DNA from: Chara braunii
Lineage: Eukaryota > Streptophyta > Charophyceae > Charales > Characeae
Reading direction: 5' to 3'
NCBI GenBank assembly: GCA_003427395.1
Contig: BFEA01000044.1
Location: forward strand, 1,961,624-1,981,682
Length of the DNA: 20,059 bases
Notes under the pieces: generated by a model
What the model was told of the DNA's origin: nothing
Seen by the model: only the letters and a program-made list of their open reading frames with translations
Database searches by the model: none
Shown: one piece after another, positions 1 through 9,298 of the stretch
How positions within the stretch are numbered: the first letter of the stretch is position 1
Layout: every line of letters starts with the position of its first letter
Translations under genes and position numbers: made by a program

Positions 1-475
1 GCACAAGCTGCTGAGGCAGCGCTTCCGCATGGCATCCGCAGGAATGAATGAATGGCTGGACGCAGCCTCTTGATTTATACTTCTGCGCTGCGTTGGTCTG
101 CCCTGTATCCCTGGCCCATGGTGCACACAGTCCCCCCCGTGGTACTTGCTGGACCGGACTGGTACTTTCTAGACTCTCCCTTGACTGCATGGCGACGACC
201 TTACGACGCAGTGCAGTTGCACTGGGGTCCTGCTGTTTGACCTCGCCACTTGTCCTCGTCTACAACGTGGGCTTGATTTAGTCACACCACTTGGCCACTT
301 GCCTGCACCACTTGACCACTTGCCGACCTTCTAGAAGGACTGCAGCTAGACTTCTAATCTACAGGTCTACAGATCGAATCCTGGCTACCTATAGACCTAC
401 GACAGACCTACTTACCACTGGCGGTTCTACAGGTCGCAGGTTCAATTCTTCGAGTTGACACAGGTATTGTACACA
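1..475 (-). repeat. Truncated family-A LTR, inverted
   Basis: Read on the minus strand, this segment matches the LTRs at 10673-11377 and 18708-19401 of the same window. Shared blocks include the stretch around AGCAAGTACCA, GACTGTGTGCACC, the TATA-box block and CCATGCGGAAGCGCTGCCT. The outer end is placed near 475, where the minus strand reads TGTGTACA; this is a guess from the usual TG start. The rest of the LTR (end of R and U5) lies outside the window to the left. An integrase relic at 545-592 lies on its upstream side, so this is most simply the 3' LTR of a minus-strand element. Similarity to the other copies is clear but much diverged, so it is an old copy. Confidence 0.8.
74..79 (-). promoter_or_regulatory. 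LTR TATA box (TATAAA, minus strand)
   Basis: The minus strand reads GAAGTATAAATCAAGAGGC at this place. The same 19-base block occurs at 11051-11069 in the 5' LTR of the main element, while the DNA around both is more diverged. Conservation of the block and its place upstream of the R-like segment fit an RNA polymerase II TATA box of the LTR promoter. Confidence 0.6.
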
Positions 476-544
476 GGTAAGTTGGGGAACTAGGGATCGA
501 GCCCTGGGATCTGCATCAGCTACTTCGAACTGGTGAATACTGTT

Positions 545-592
545 TCATTTGGACTTTACCCAGACTAAATCTCCCACAGGAAACTGCGAGGG
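545..592 (-). pseudogene. Integrase C-terminal relic (family A pol)
   Basis: The minus strand reads S-Q-F-P-V-G-D-L-V-W-V-K-S and then reaches a stop. This is the start of the integrase C-terminal domain of Ty3/gypsy elements, and it matches the main element near 18279-18330 (SQFQVGD, then LVWVKS in a shifted frame). The match ends abruptly. The DNA between this relic and the LTR (476-545) instead resembles 10620-10672, upstream of another family-A LTR. It is a short, dead remnant that marks the 3' end of a minus-strand retrotransposon. Confidence 0.65.
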
Positions 593-726
593 GACCGGCG
601 AAGACCGCAATTGAAGCATGCATGACATATCAGAATTTTATGATTGTTATTTGCATGATTCTCTGCTGTTCAGAATCAAAATAAAATATTCCTAAGATTG
701 GGGACCCGCGAAGACCGCAATTGAAG
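590..726. repeat. 27-bp direct repeats flanking an AT-rich insert
   Basis: Positions 590-616 and 700-726 are the same 27 bases with one mismatch (GGGGACC(G/C)GCGAAGACC and so on). Between them lie about 83 bp of AT-rich DNA holding AATAAAA-like strings. The first repeat is part of the minus-strand integrase relic; the second has no coding continuation. It could be a local duplication with an insertion, or an unequal duplication. Confidence 0.7.
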
Positions 727-1156
727 GGTCTCGCTCGAAGCCGGACGCACACAACAGGAAGGGATTTGCTTTATTTAATTTATTTTATTTATTGCAAACA
801 TCATCAGCAAAATCCTGCGTGACGGCCTGTTGGCTTTCTGGTCGCCTGAAGAAGCCCGACTGGAAAAAGTGCGACAGCGGGCCTACCCCCACTACTTGAG
901 TGTTTTCCTCGCTGCAACCCTCAAAGTCAAAGCCATAGGTAAGTACCGGCCCTGTGGGGCCTTTCAACCAAGTACCCTTGCGGGTCACACACACACTCAA
1001 CCGACAAGCACTCAGACAGGCATGCAAACCAGCAGGAACGCACACACACACAGACTTGGAAACCACAACAGAATGCGCGAATCTCAGCAAGGCATGCATT
1101 CCAGCGGCAAATCCCATAAATCAGCAGTGTTCTCAATTTGTGTTTTGGCGGGCCAT
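727..1156. other. No gene recognised; AT-rich and CA-rich tracts
   Basis: This stretch starts with an AT-rich run of TTTATT-type repeats (766-795) and later holds short CA-rich patches (987-1050). The open frames on both strands are dominated by these low-complexity tracts and show no domain that I recognise. Confidence 0.5.
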
Positions 1157-1850
1157 TACATAAGTTTGCGGTTTTTGATCCACCGCCTAGGCAAAGACTG
1201 TGTCAGTAATTAGAGAGTTTTTCAATCATTGGGTCAAGGATTATGGGGACTCCTTGACCATTGTTAGTGACCGCGACACTAGGTTCACAGGTGAGCGCTG
1301 ACAGCAATTGATGAACGTCCATGGGTCTAAGTTGGCTATGTGGTTACGCAGACACCTTGTTGAGGCTAATGGACAGACCGAACAGATGAATAAAGTGCTG
1401 CAACAAGTGCTTCGTATGTATATTAGACCAGACCAGGAGGGTTGGGACGAGGATGTCCCTAAGGTAGAGGATGCGTTCAACAACTCGGTACACTGAGAAC
1501 ATTAGAAAGGCCCAATATCAGATGATAGAACAAGATAACAGGCACTGCAGACCGTCATAGTTTGTTGTAGGTGACGTAGTCTGGATCATGTCCAATGAGT
1601 TCCTCATCGAGGGAGGCATATCGCAAAAGCTGTTGCCAGCGTATAGAGGACCTTGGCAAGTTCTCGACGTTATTGGAGACGCAGACATTCTCTCCTACAC
1701 AATTGAGATACCCCTACATCTGCATGCTTATCCCGTTGTCCATGCATCCAAGTTACTTCCCCGTATGACCATTGACGAGTTCCCAACACGAAGGTCGATG
1801 ATCCCACCTGATATGGATGGTAGTATTATGAACATGGTTGTTCGTTGAAT
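1157..1850 (+). pseudogene. Ty3/gypsy integrase fragment (core end to C-terminus)
   Basis: The fragment runs from the middle of the integrase catalytic core into the C-terminal domain. The core shows the second catalytic Asp in VSDRDTRF and the Glu in NGQTEQMNK; the first Asp lies outside the fragment. After FNNSVH (about 1494) a stop appears and roughly 45 codons are missing compared with 18080-18230. The reading then resumes at RKAQYQMIEQ, passes another stop, and continues through VGDVVWIMS, the GPY/F-like YRGPWQVL and HASKLLPR. It breaks off near 1850 at the start of the chromodomain region. It is closely related to the main element at 10673-19401. It is dead because of stops, an internal deletion and truncation at both ends. 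Confidence 0.85.
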
Positions 1851-2037
1851 ATTTGTCAAAGCTCACTCACAGGAACTCCCATACCCACCAATACATGCAC
1901 AGAAGGAAGGGGAGAGGTAGTGGAGTGTCACACCGCCCAACAAAAGGAATGCAGCGGAAGACTCGGAAGGGCGAAGTGACAAAATACACAACACAGTGGA
2001 TTCTCTCCACAGAAGTGCCAACAATCATTCATAGAAG

Positions 2038-2120
2038 ACAACCGAGAGATCACAGCCAGAAATCATTGAAGAGATGACAACTCAGACACAACCGAGAGAT
2101 CACAGCTTGAAATCATTAAA
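2038..2120. repeat. 33-bp direct repeat, 50-bp period
   Basis: ACAACCGAGAGATCACAGC followed by a GAAATCATT block occurs at 2038-2070 and again at 2088-2120, with a few mismatches. It lies between the integrase fragment and the minus-strand LTR-like region and may be part of the latter's tail. Confidence 0.75.
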
Positions 2121-2429
2121 ACTGTTTGTTAAACTTAGAGCATCATTTAACTGAATAACCTCAGGGGCCTGTTGCGCCTCAACCCCACACACTCTGAACG
2201 GCTAAAAATAGCATTAGAACCCCAGGTAACACCGGGCGCCATCTTGACATCCAACTCAGTGGCCTGCGCCAGTGTGAAACAGGCTCCCGGAGCCAATCGC
2301 CATTTAGATGATGAAGAAGAAGCCCAGCGTCAACAGTCTTTGATGAAGATGAAGTCCAGGCGATGATAATCTCCGAGAAGATGCAGCTAGGGCTGCATCG
2401 CCATTGGGACCCTACTCCTGAGGAGGGTC
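2121..2429. other. No gene recognised
   Basis: I see no conserved protein or RNA here. On the minus strand it follows the TATA box at 2464-2469, so it could be the R/U5 or downstream part of the family-C LTR, but no second copy in the window confirms that. Confidence 0.35.
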
Positions 2430-3145
2430 AGCAGTGCACCACGTGCTCCAACGCATCAGACCTCTTATAACCCAGACCGCTTTGACTCCCAAAGAGTCAG
2501 AGCAGACAGCGTTGACCCTAGTCTGGTCAGCGCTCAGCAGGTTCGGCTATGTCCGTTGTCTCTCACGCGTCAATCAGTCACCACGACCTCATGCTGCGTG
2601 CGCAGCAACTTCCACCGCGAAGTATTGATTGCCAAAAGCCTTTGACCGATGCTCTCAACCTATCTATACTCTACCTTGGCCTAGACTCGATGCAAACCAG
2701 ATTGACTGACCGATCGGTACCGTTTCTGTTTCGGCCCCTTGGGCCTCTCACTACCCGGCTATAGGCTATAGGACCGTCTATCAGCATAGGCCCTTAGGGC
2801 CTGTCTGTCCTAGGGGTAGCCCGGGTTTGCTATTTACGATAAGGGTAGCTGTAGGAAATTCGAGTTAGTATTGGCCTATATTTCCTCATATTTACAGATA
2901 TGTCCCTCACGAATTTTCCTTACAGGTAGGTATTTCGGTTAGCCCTCAACCAAACAAAATTATGAATTTATCCCTACCTATGGTACAACCTCGTAAGAGA
3001 GAGGCTACAGACAACTTGGAACCAGCAAGCCATTGCAGACCCACCCTCCTCCGGAGCGAGGACCTCCGAGCTAGGGGCGTAGGCATGCAGAGTGTCGAAG
3101 GGATTCCCCCTTTTGCGCCGCCTCGTATCTGAGGATAACAAACTT
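2430..3145 (-). repeat. LTR-like 3' end of the minus-strand family-C element
   Basis: On the minus strand this region follows the chromodomain directly. It shares ordered blocks with the plus-strand DNA at 5430-5860: TACGAGGCGGC, GGTCCTCGCTCC, AAATTCGTGAGGGA, GGGCTACC(C/A)CTAGGACAG, AGACGGTC and GCGGTACCG-like strings. Two copies with the same order behind the same coding end indicate a 3' LTR or 3' UTR of one retrotransposon family. The boundaries are approximate, and no matching 5' LTR is in the window. Confidence 0.65.
2464..2469 (-). promoter_or_regulatory. Candidate LTR TATA box (TATAAG)
   Basis: The minus strand reads GGTTATAAGAGG inside the LTR-like region, well downstream of its start, which is where a U3 promoter would sit. 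The plus-strand copy has no clear equivalent, so support is limited to motif and position. Confidence 0.35.
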
Positions 3146-3184
3146 TGTTGGTTTCAGAAGTTCCTTGCGAGCAAACAAGCGGTC

Positions 3185-3530
3185 CTAAGTATGGGGCTGG
3201 TATAGAAACGTCACAAGGTACTCCTTATTCGGGCCTGTCCCATACTCGTCCTCAACTGATTCCACCTCATATCCCTTCCTAGGGATTGGGGCACCAAACT
3301 GAGGAGGCCTGTCTGGAAATGCATCAGTTGGGGTGAACGGTAACAACTTAGATGCATGGAAGACAGGGTAGGTTTGTAGATGCAGGGGGACATCCACATG
3401 ATAGAATGGTTCGAAAGGATCCGCTCCCACTGTATATAAAACCTGCCATGGACCCATGTAGCGAGGCAACAGGTTGGGCGAAATGTCCTCTTCCCGAGAT
3501 AACTAAGATCTGAGGACCCAGGCCTAGTCA
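3185..3530 (-). pseudogene. Integrase C-terminus and chromodomain, family C
   Basis: The minus strand encodes a GPY/F-like segment (RYMGPWQVLYTVG), the conserved YPVFHASKLLPF, and a chromodomain-like tail (YEVESVEDEYGTG, then KEYLVTF). In chromoviruses this tail is the integrase C-terminal targeting module that binds marked chromatin. The same module is encoded on the plus strand at 5194-5427 with closely similar residues. The frame changes between this part and the preceding integrase segment (3524-3916), and a stop follows QPHT, so the gene is broken. Confidence 0.85.
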
Positions 3531-4571
3531 CCAGTGCGAATGGGGGATGGGAGAGGATGCTTGTTAGCCTGCCGAATCATAGCCTTTTGGGCTTTAAGCA
3601 GGTTAACTTTGGCTCGTTCGATAACCCTCTCGTACTGTCTGGTGAATGCTGCAGTCCCAGGCGTCAGTCTGGGGGTAGCCTTGTCGATGATATGATCGAG
3701 AGGCTGTCGTGGTTCACGACCCCAGTGCAACCGATAGGGGGTGAACCCTGTGGAAGAGAGTACTGACGTATTGTACACTAGCTGTGCCCGTCCTAGATGG
3801 AGATCCCAATCGTGTTGATCAGGGCTGATCATAGGACGCAGCAACTGGAAAAGGATCTGGTTCATCACTTCAGCTTGCACATTCGCTTCATGATGACGAC
3901 CAGATGTCATGTCCAACCCGGAATGAAGTAGTCCTTACAATAGGACTGCCTCTCATTGCTGAAGAAACGCGGATCTTGATCATTGACAATAGAGGTGGGT
4001 GGCCCATCGTGTGTGCCCCACCTGTTAGCAAAGGCCGCGTGTACGGTCGGGACCTTGGCTTCCTCTGGCAACGGGATGAACTCTGCGTATTTAGAAAACC
4101 GGTCCACACATACCATGACCTGACACATACCGCGAGGAGTAGTCCTCCCTAGGTCAGTGAAATCAATAGACACTGACTGTGCAGGTGCATCAGGAATGGG
4201 GAGTGGCTGCAGTAGGCCAAGGGGAGGTATGTGAACGACCTTGTTCGTTTTGCACAACTCACAGGTCTCAACATAATGCAGCAGATCACTCATCTCTGGC
4301 CAGAAGAACCGCTGCGACAGGGATGCTAACGATTTTAGGGCCCCAAAGTGGCAGTGAGCATCATGACACTCATACATCATGAGTGTTCTCAGTTGGAGGT
4401 CCTGAGGGATGCACAAACGCTCCTCTCCTCTGCTGCAAGTATACAACAAATCTGAAACCAAAGTGTATCCTGGTTCAGATGCAGGATCAGTTTGCAGATT
4501 CCGAACAATAGGGCCAAAAATCGGGTCCTGTGGCAGTAACTGGGCATTGGTCTGACGGGTCCTCTACCCAA
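3524..4571 (-). pseudogene. Integrase: zinc finger and catalytic core, family C
   Basis: Read right to left, there is an H2C2 zinc-binding N-terminus (ECHDAHCHFG, then CELCKTNK), then the core with SIDFTDLG (first Asp), VNDQDPRF (second Asp) and the HHEANVQAE stretch (Glu). A helix-rich continuation follows (YNTSVLSSTGFTPYRLHWG, then KAQKAMIRQANKHP). All three acidic catalytic positions are recognisable. The reading frame shifts near 4460 and again near 3910, where FIPGWT leads into a dead end and the match resumes in another frame. The GQTE-type block has changed to NVQAE. It is an inactive copy, more distant from the main element than the fragment at 1157-1850. Confidence 0.87.
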
Positions 4572-4944
4572 AGGTGTGAGTAGCGGAGATCGGATAGAGA
4601 GCGTCAGGTCTACGAGAAAGGGTGTCTGCTACATGATTGTAGCAGCCCTTCTTGTGTTTCAGTTCAAAGTCAAAGAGATCAATGAACTAAATATAACGAG
4701 CAAGCTTGTCATTCAGTTCCCCTTGGGTCTTCATCCATTGTAAGGTGAAGTGATCTGAATAGATCTTGAAGTGCCTGCCCATGAGGAAATGTTACCAATG
4801 CTTGAGCGCTGACACTAGAGCATACAACTCTTTCTCGTATGTAGAGTCCTGCAACTTCTTAACTTTGATCTTCTTACTCATGTACTCCACTGGCTGCAGA
4901 CCATGCCCACTATCCTACGAAGGGTAAGGTAGGGTCAGGTAACT
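4572..4944 (-). pseudogene. RNase H domain relic, family C
   Basis: The minus strand shows STYEKELYAL (catalytic Glu), HFKIYSDHFTLQWMK (catalytic Asp), FDFELKHKKG and HVADTLSRRPDAL, the usual order of a Ty3/gypsy RNase H. The N-terminal block with the first catalytic Asp (TDAS-type) is missing: the coding runs from LPFV straight into the region before PVEYMSKK with a frame change. In-frame stops follow the HW and ARYI blocks. This domain would remove template RNA during reverse transcription; here it cannot be made. Confidence 0.82.
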
Positions 4945-5198
4945 TCAGAACAGGTGCATTAAGGGCTCCTTGAGGCGTGTAAAAGCCTGCGGACAGTCTG
5001 ATGTCCAAAGAAAGTGGGTGTCCTTCTTTGTGAGGTCAGTCAAGGGTGCAACAATAGAAGAAAAGTTCTTGACGAACTTTCTGTAGTAGGAGGCAAGACC
5101 CAAGAACGACCGGACATCACGCATTGTGGTAGGTTGTGGCCAGTCTTGAATCGCAGCAACCTTAGTTGCTTCAGGAGCCAGCCCCTCTCCGGAGACTA
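4945..5198 (-). pseudogene. Reverse transcriptase C-terminal fragment, family C
   Basis: The minus strand starts abruptly at IVSGEGLAPEATKVAAI, then shows the connection segment (DVRSFLGLASYYRKFVKNFS, IVAPLTDLTKK) and FLWTSDCPQAFTRLKEPL. This is the thumb/connection end of a Ty3/gypsy RT just before RNase H. The palm with the catalytic Asp residues is absent. The cut coincides with an inversion: immediately to the right, the plus strand begins at YPVFHASKLLPF of integrase from the same lineage. Confidence 0.87.
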
Positions 5199-5427
5199 TC
5201 CGGTCTTCCATGCATCCAAGCTGCTTCCCTTCGTTCCAACTGATGCATTCCCAGATCGGCCCCCCCAGTTTGGTCCACCGATCCCGGGTAAGGGATATGA
5301 CGTGGAGTCCATGGAGGACGAGTGGGGCACTGGCCCCGACCAGCAGTATCTTGTAAAGTTTTGTTTCCAGCCTCATACCGAGGACAGGTGGTTGACCAGG
5401 AAAGAATTCTCAAGACAGCAAAGTGTG
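5194..5427 (+). pseudogene. Integrase C-terminal end and chromodomain, plus strand, family C
   Basis: The plus strand encodes YPVFHASKLLPFVPTDAFP, then YDVESMEDEWGTG, QQYLVKFCFQPHT and EDRWLTRKEF, ending at a stop near 5430. It is the partner of the minus-strand module at 3185-3530 and keeps a fuller chromodomain: an acidic start, the YLVKF strand, and the DRWLTRKEF segment in place of the usual W-E-P block. The upstream part of pol is missing and is replaced by the inverted RT fragment. The reading frame itself is open for about 80 codons. Confidence 0.85.
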
Positions 5428-5496
5428 TAGTACTTTGTTACGAGGCGGCTCAGAAAGCAAAGTCTGTAGTACTTCATTTCGAGGCGGCTCAGAAAG
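5419..5496. repeat. 39-bp tandem repeat, two units
   Basis: Units are 5419-5457 and 5458-5496, each starting CAAAGT(G/C)TGTAGTACTT and ending ACGAGGCGGCTCAGAAAG or a one-base variant. The minus-strand copy of this 3' end has only one such unit, so the duplication happened in this copy. Confidence 0.8.
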
Positions 5497-6370
5497 GGAA
5501 CCTTCCTCGCCGATCTCCTCGTCTGTACCCTTAGCTTGGGGGTCCTCGCTCCCCGGGAGGGTAAGCCTGCAATGACTTGCTGATTTCGTAATTGTGTTTG
5601 TGTCAGGGACTAACCGCCGGCCCAGTCCTAAGGGAAATTCGTGAGGGATATATCTGCAATTTACACGAAAATTGCAGGTCTGAGTTCCCTTAGCTGTTAC
5701 TGCCCTTAGCAGACCCGGGGCTACCACTAGGACAGCAGGCCCCTCTGGGCCTTGGGCTGTAGAGACGGTCTAGGCGTCGTATAGCAGGGTAGGGCCCAGG
5801 CCGAGGAGGCCAAACTGATGCGGTACCGGTCCAGTCCAGTAGGTCTAGGTCTAGAGTAGGCTGTCTATTAATAGGACTGAGCCTGTAGTTGGACTTTTTG
5901 GCTTTTCATTTTTGCGATTTTCATTTTTGCGATGCAGCGTTGTGAGCCAAGCAAGTTGGTGGTGGTGATTGTCTACAGGCGGCATCCTGAGACCCTCACC
6001 GTGGACGGCAGCCATAGCCAGCCTTCTGGAGGTTGCCATAGCTAGGGCATCCACAGTGCATCTACCCCTGGGGGTATCTGCGTCTGGCTGGGCCAGACCA
6101 AGGCTCTTCACTGGGTACTCGTGGGTGGACCATTGTCACCCATCTCGCATCTGGAGATATTAGGGCTGGGTCAGTGTTGTGGCAGCCATAGCTGCTTGTT
6201 TCCTCGTCAGAGTTGTTCATCGGCGCTGAAGACGTCATCCCAGGACCTGTTCTTCATCTGGGCGGTTGGCGCTGGCCTCTAGGAGGCCTTCTCAGTGTTG
6301 CGCAACTAACTGGGTGTAGGGTAGAGAGTGGAGTGTGGAGTTCCGAGGGTGGCGAGATACTGAAATAAAC
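5430..6370 (+). repeat. LTR-like 3' end of the plus-strand family-C copy
   Basis: The first part (to about 5860) shares ordered blocks with the minus strand of 2700-3145, so it is the same LTR or 3' UTR in inverted orientation. Further right the match fades. The segment 5903-5932 is a 15-bp tandem repeat (TTTTCATTTTTGCGA twice). Three copies of GCCATAGC lie at 6011, 6035 and 6185. A polyadenylation-like AATAAA sits near 6363. The right boundary is not defined by any second copy. Confidence 0.5.
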
Positions 6371-6912
6371 TCTGTAACGATAATTGGTTAGAGTTGGCTC
6401 ATCATCAGTGCAAATCCTATTGTTATCCTCGCAAGTGTCTTCTTCTGATTGGTTGTTGGGAGTATGGTCAGAGAGTGAGAATTATTGTCTCTCTCCCCCC
6501 ATCTGTGCATGGTTGTGTTTCGCTGCTTACTTTAATCTGTGTGCAGTTTGGACTCTCTCCTCTCCCCCTCATCTTATGCATGTATGGGCATGTTTGAGAT
6601 TGTCTGTGTGTGAGTGGCGGTGAAAATCGTCAGACAACCAAGTTCATAACAGAGAGACCATGAGGCTGAGCGATACAAGACCAGATAGAGCAAGAGGGGG
6701 GGAGAGAGAGAGAGAGAGGAAGTAGTAGTCAATTACATACTTGGGCCGAGTCTGGTTCGGTGTGAGCGACATAGACCGCAGGTGACATGTTACACTTTCT
6801 TTGTATAACAAAGACAATTTGCGTTTCAACCTCTCGTGTGATTCTTGTGTCTCGGCTTCACTACCAAGTGTGAATATGAGGTTGAGGGTGCAGCATTGCG
6901 CTTGGGGGGGGG
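6371..6912. other. No gene recognised; GA microsatellite
   Basis: Short open frames here have no recognisable domain. A (GA)n tract runs from about 6700 to 6719 and a ten-base G run ends at 6913, directly at the start of the 240-bp tandem repeat. Confidence 0.5.
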
Positions 6913-7392
6913 GAGGACTGGGGAGTGACGGGCATCTCCGCGATTGCCCAGCCCCCAGGAGGGCACTGCCTCTTAAAAACGAAATTGGGTCATCTTGGAC
7001 CCCATTTCTTGAGTAAAATGGGTGGAGGATCATCGTTACTAATCTTTGCAGAATAGCGGCGAAAACCGCCGCTCGTTTTTTTCATGATGTGGGTCCAACA
7101 CGCCCGTTTTTTCAATTTGGCATTGGTAAGACCTGATGCTCGTTCACCCTCAGAGGACTGGGGAGTGACGGGCATCTCCGCGATTGCCCAGCCCCCAGGA
7201 GGGGACTGCCTCTTAAAAACGAAATTGGGTCATCTTGGACCCCATTTCTTGAGTAAAATGGGTGGAGGATAACCGTTACTAATCTTTGCAGATCAGCGGC
7301 GAAAACCGCCGCTTGTTTTTTTCAAGATGCGGGTCCAACAGGCCGTTTTTTCAATTTGGCATTGGTAAGACCTGATCCTCGTTCACCCTCAG
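6913..7392. repeat. 240-bp tandem duplication with nested hairpins
   Basis: Copy 1 (6913-7152) and copy 2 (7153-7392) start at the same AGGACTGGGGAGTGACGG string exactly 240 bases apart and are nearly identical. Each unit can form three stems. The first is CTGGGG/CCCCAG (6918-6923 with 6953-6958) enclosing GGGCA/TGCCC. The second is CCCATTT/AAATGGG (7001-7007 with 7016-7022). The third is AGCGGCG/CGCCGCT (7055-7061 with 7067-7073), followed by a T run. Each unit also has TTACTAATCTTTGCAG, which looks like a branch point plus 3' splice site, and ATTGGTAAGACC, which looks like a 5' splice site. It could be a duplicated exon or a structured repeat; I recognise no family. Confidence 0.85.
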
Positions 7393-9298
7393 CAACGAGG
7401 GAAACACTATGCATTTAGTGTGGCTCGGTTGACATTATATGCTTCTGCGACGGCCCTACACTCTGGGTTAAAAAAACGGGTTCAGGTTTCGGAATAGTGA
7501 AGTCAGAGCTGCCCAATTTAATGGACCTAATTCTTTTCTCAATCTATCTAGAATGGAGCTCGTTCCACTACATGTATCTGGACGGACAGCCAGGCAAGAT
7601 ACTTCCGGACTGATGACCCACCTTATGTAGGGCAAAACAAACAGAAAACGCTCTGCCAGCATGAGCTGAAACCTGAACCCATAAAGGTTCGAACTATACT
7701 CTGGAAGAGCATGTTGGCAAGGACCTCCTCTCATCATATCTCATTCAAGCTCGTGGGGTATCACTGTCAGATGGCCCAGTCCATGATACCTTATGGTGCT
7801 GAATTGAAGTTCTGGGGTCATGGGGGGCTCAGGTAAGTAAGCTTGCTCTGTCTGAATATTCTAATAACCCGGAATCCACCGAAAAAAAAAAAAAAAAAAA
7901 GCATTTGGGCATCTTTTTCGTAAAACCGGTTTCCCGATTGGAAAGGGCGAGCTCAACCGGCTGTTGCCGGCCGAGCCTTGTTGTGGAGATGTTAAAGTTG
8001 GAACGATAGAGAGGAGATTAGCACGGAGCCTGTGCAAGGATGAGACAATCGAGAAAACAAGTATGAGGATATATGGAGGACAAAGGAGGGTAGAGTGATG
8101 ATAAGATAAGCAGAAGAGGGGACATACTCACTGTGGTAGACAATGATGATTCTGGACAAAGCGGAGGTGCAGAAGAAAGTAGGAACAGAGGATGAACCAG
8201 GAAGGGCAAATAAGTCCTGGAGGTCAAAGAACAAGAGGTGGAGAATAGGGGGAGGCAAAAGGCAAAAACAGGATGAGACAGCGACTTAGTGGGATGGCTG
8301 TTGGTTAGCTGTGTGTCCATTTCTTTTTTCTGGAACCGCTGGATTGAAATTGAAAGCACAAATATATAAATGTAATCGAGGAGAGGAGGCTGAAGAGGAG
8401 GGAGCCGCTGAGCATGATGATGCGTGGTGGTACTTCTCAGTCAAAGAGTGATGCTGATGATTAATGTGGCTTATCTTTAGATTGAGTTAGGGTATCTGTA
8501 GGCACAGAAGTAGTGCTTTTGGAAGTGCTGTCAGATTTGATAGTTAAGTCAAGATGACCTATGCATGGACCCACTGAACTATCACGTCCAACTTTCTGAT
8601 CCCCTTGGAGCTGTCTCAGTTGTGTACCTGTGCCTCCTGTCAGTACGTACCTATGCTGGAAGTGAACTACGCTGTTACTCGACAAAGTCCTTGTGTGGTG
8701 ATATGCTGTTTTCGGGTTTCTTGTTTGTCACCACTTATTTCTCCTGTCGATATGCTGTTTAGATGTCCTCCACAACTGTTGTTGCTATGTAAAAGGATTT
8801 CAAAAGGACCTATTCTAGACGGGGCTAAGTAACACTGAGCTGTGACTGACTTTGTCAAAGGGTGCAGATCATGAAAGCATGTTAGAATGGAGATGCACAG
8901 TATTGGTGGCCGGTTCACTGTTTTTTTCTTTGGGAAGGGGGGGGATTTTTCTCCTAGAGAAGGCAACTTTCTTCCTTGCAATTTTCATGGGACTACATCG
9001 GAGTACTTTTATGTTCCTGGAATGTTATTTGCCATATGTCGAAAGTGAATCTTGTTGTACCAGATTGCTTAGAACTCCAGAAGGACGAGGTAGAGCTAGT
9101 AAATTCTGCTGTTATCATGTCAGATGGATGATAATATAATGAATATCATTAAGCTTGGACAATCAAAAGATGGTGGAAATAAGAGGATCTGCTCGCATTA
9201 GGTAACTTTGACTTCTTCGGAATGTTTTGCTGCCCTCTTATCAGATGAATAACGACTTCACTATGTATTTTGTTTATCTGCTGATACCTGCTGATCAG
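7393..9298. other. No gene recognised; possible host intron or intergenic DNA
   Basis: No retrotransposon domain is visible. A 19-base A run lies at 7882-7900. CTCAGGTAAGTAAG near 7829-7842 resembles a 5' splice site, and an open stretch before it (about 7690-7830) could be an exon, but I recognise no protein. The right end meets the LRR exon at a CTGATCAG acceptor-like site. The segment may hold introns and earlier exons of that gene. Confidence 0.4.

Noticed and set aside
421-460. tRNA-like B box (GGTTCAATTC) and, at 10621-10660, A-box/B-box-like strings
   Set aside because: No cloverleaf can be drawn, and at 10621 the box spacing is too short. Both are parts of the LTR family.
2230-2260. 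Primer-binding-site-like TGGCGCCCG on the minus strand
   Set aside because: The internal region of this minus-strand element lies on the other side, and the match to a tRNA 3' end fades after nine bases.
7055-7085. Hairpin plus T run resembling a bacterial terminator
   Set aside because: The context is eukaryotic and there is no upstream gene. It is treated as part of the 240-bp repeat.
7882-7900. A19 run as the tail of a retroposed gene or SINE
   Set aside because: No coding remnant or Pol III boxes and no flanking target duplication could be found beside it.
8410-8465. C/D-box snoRNA-like TGATGAT and CTGA strings
   Set aside because: The boxes are degenerate, there is no terminal stem, and TGATG repeats are common in this stretch.
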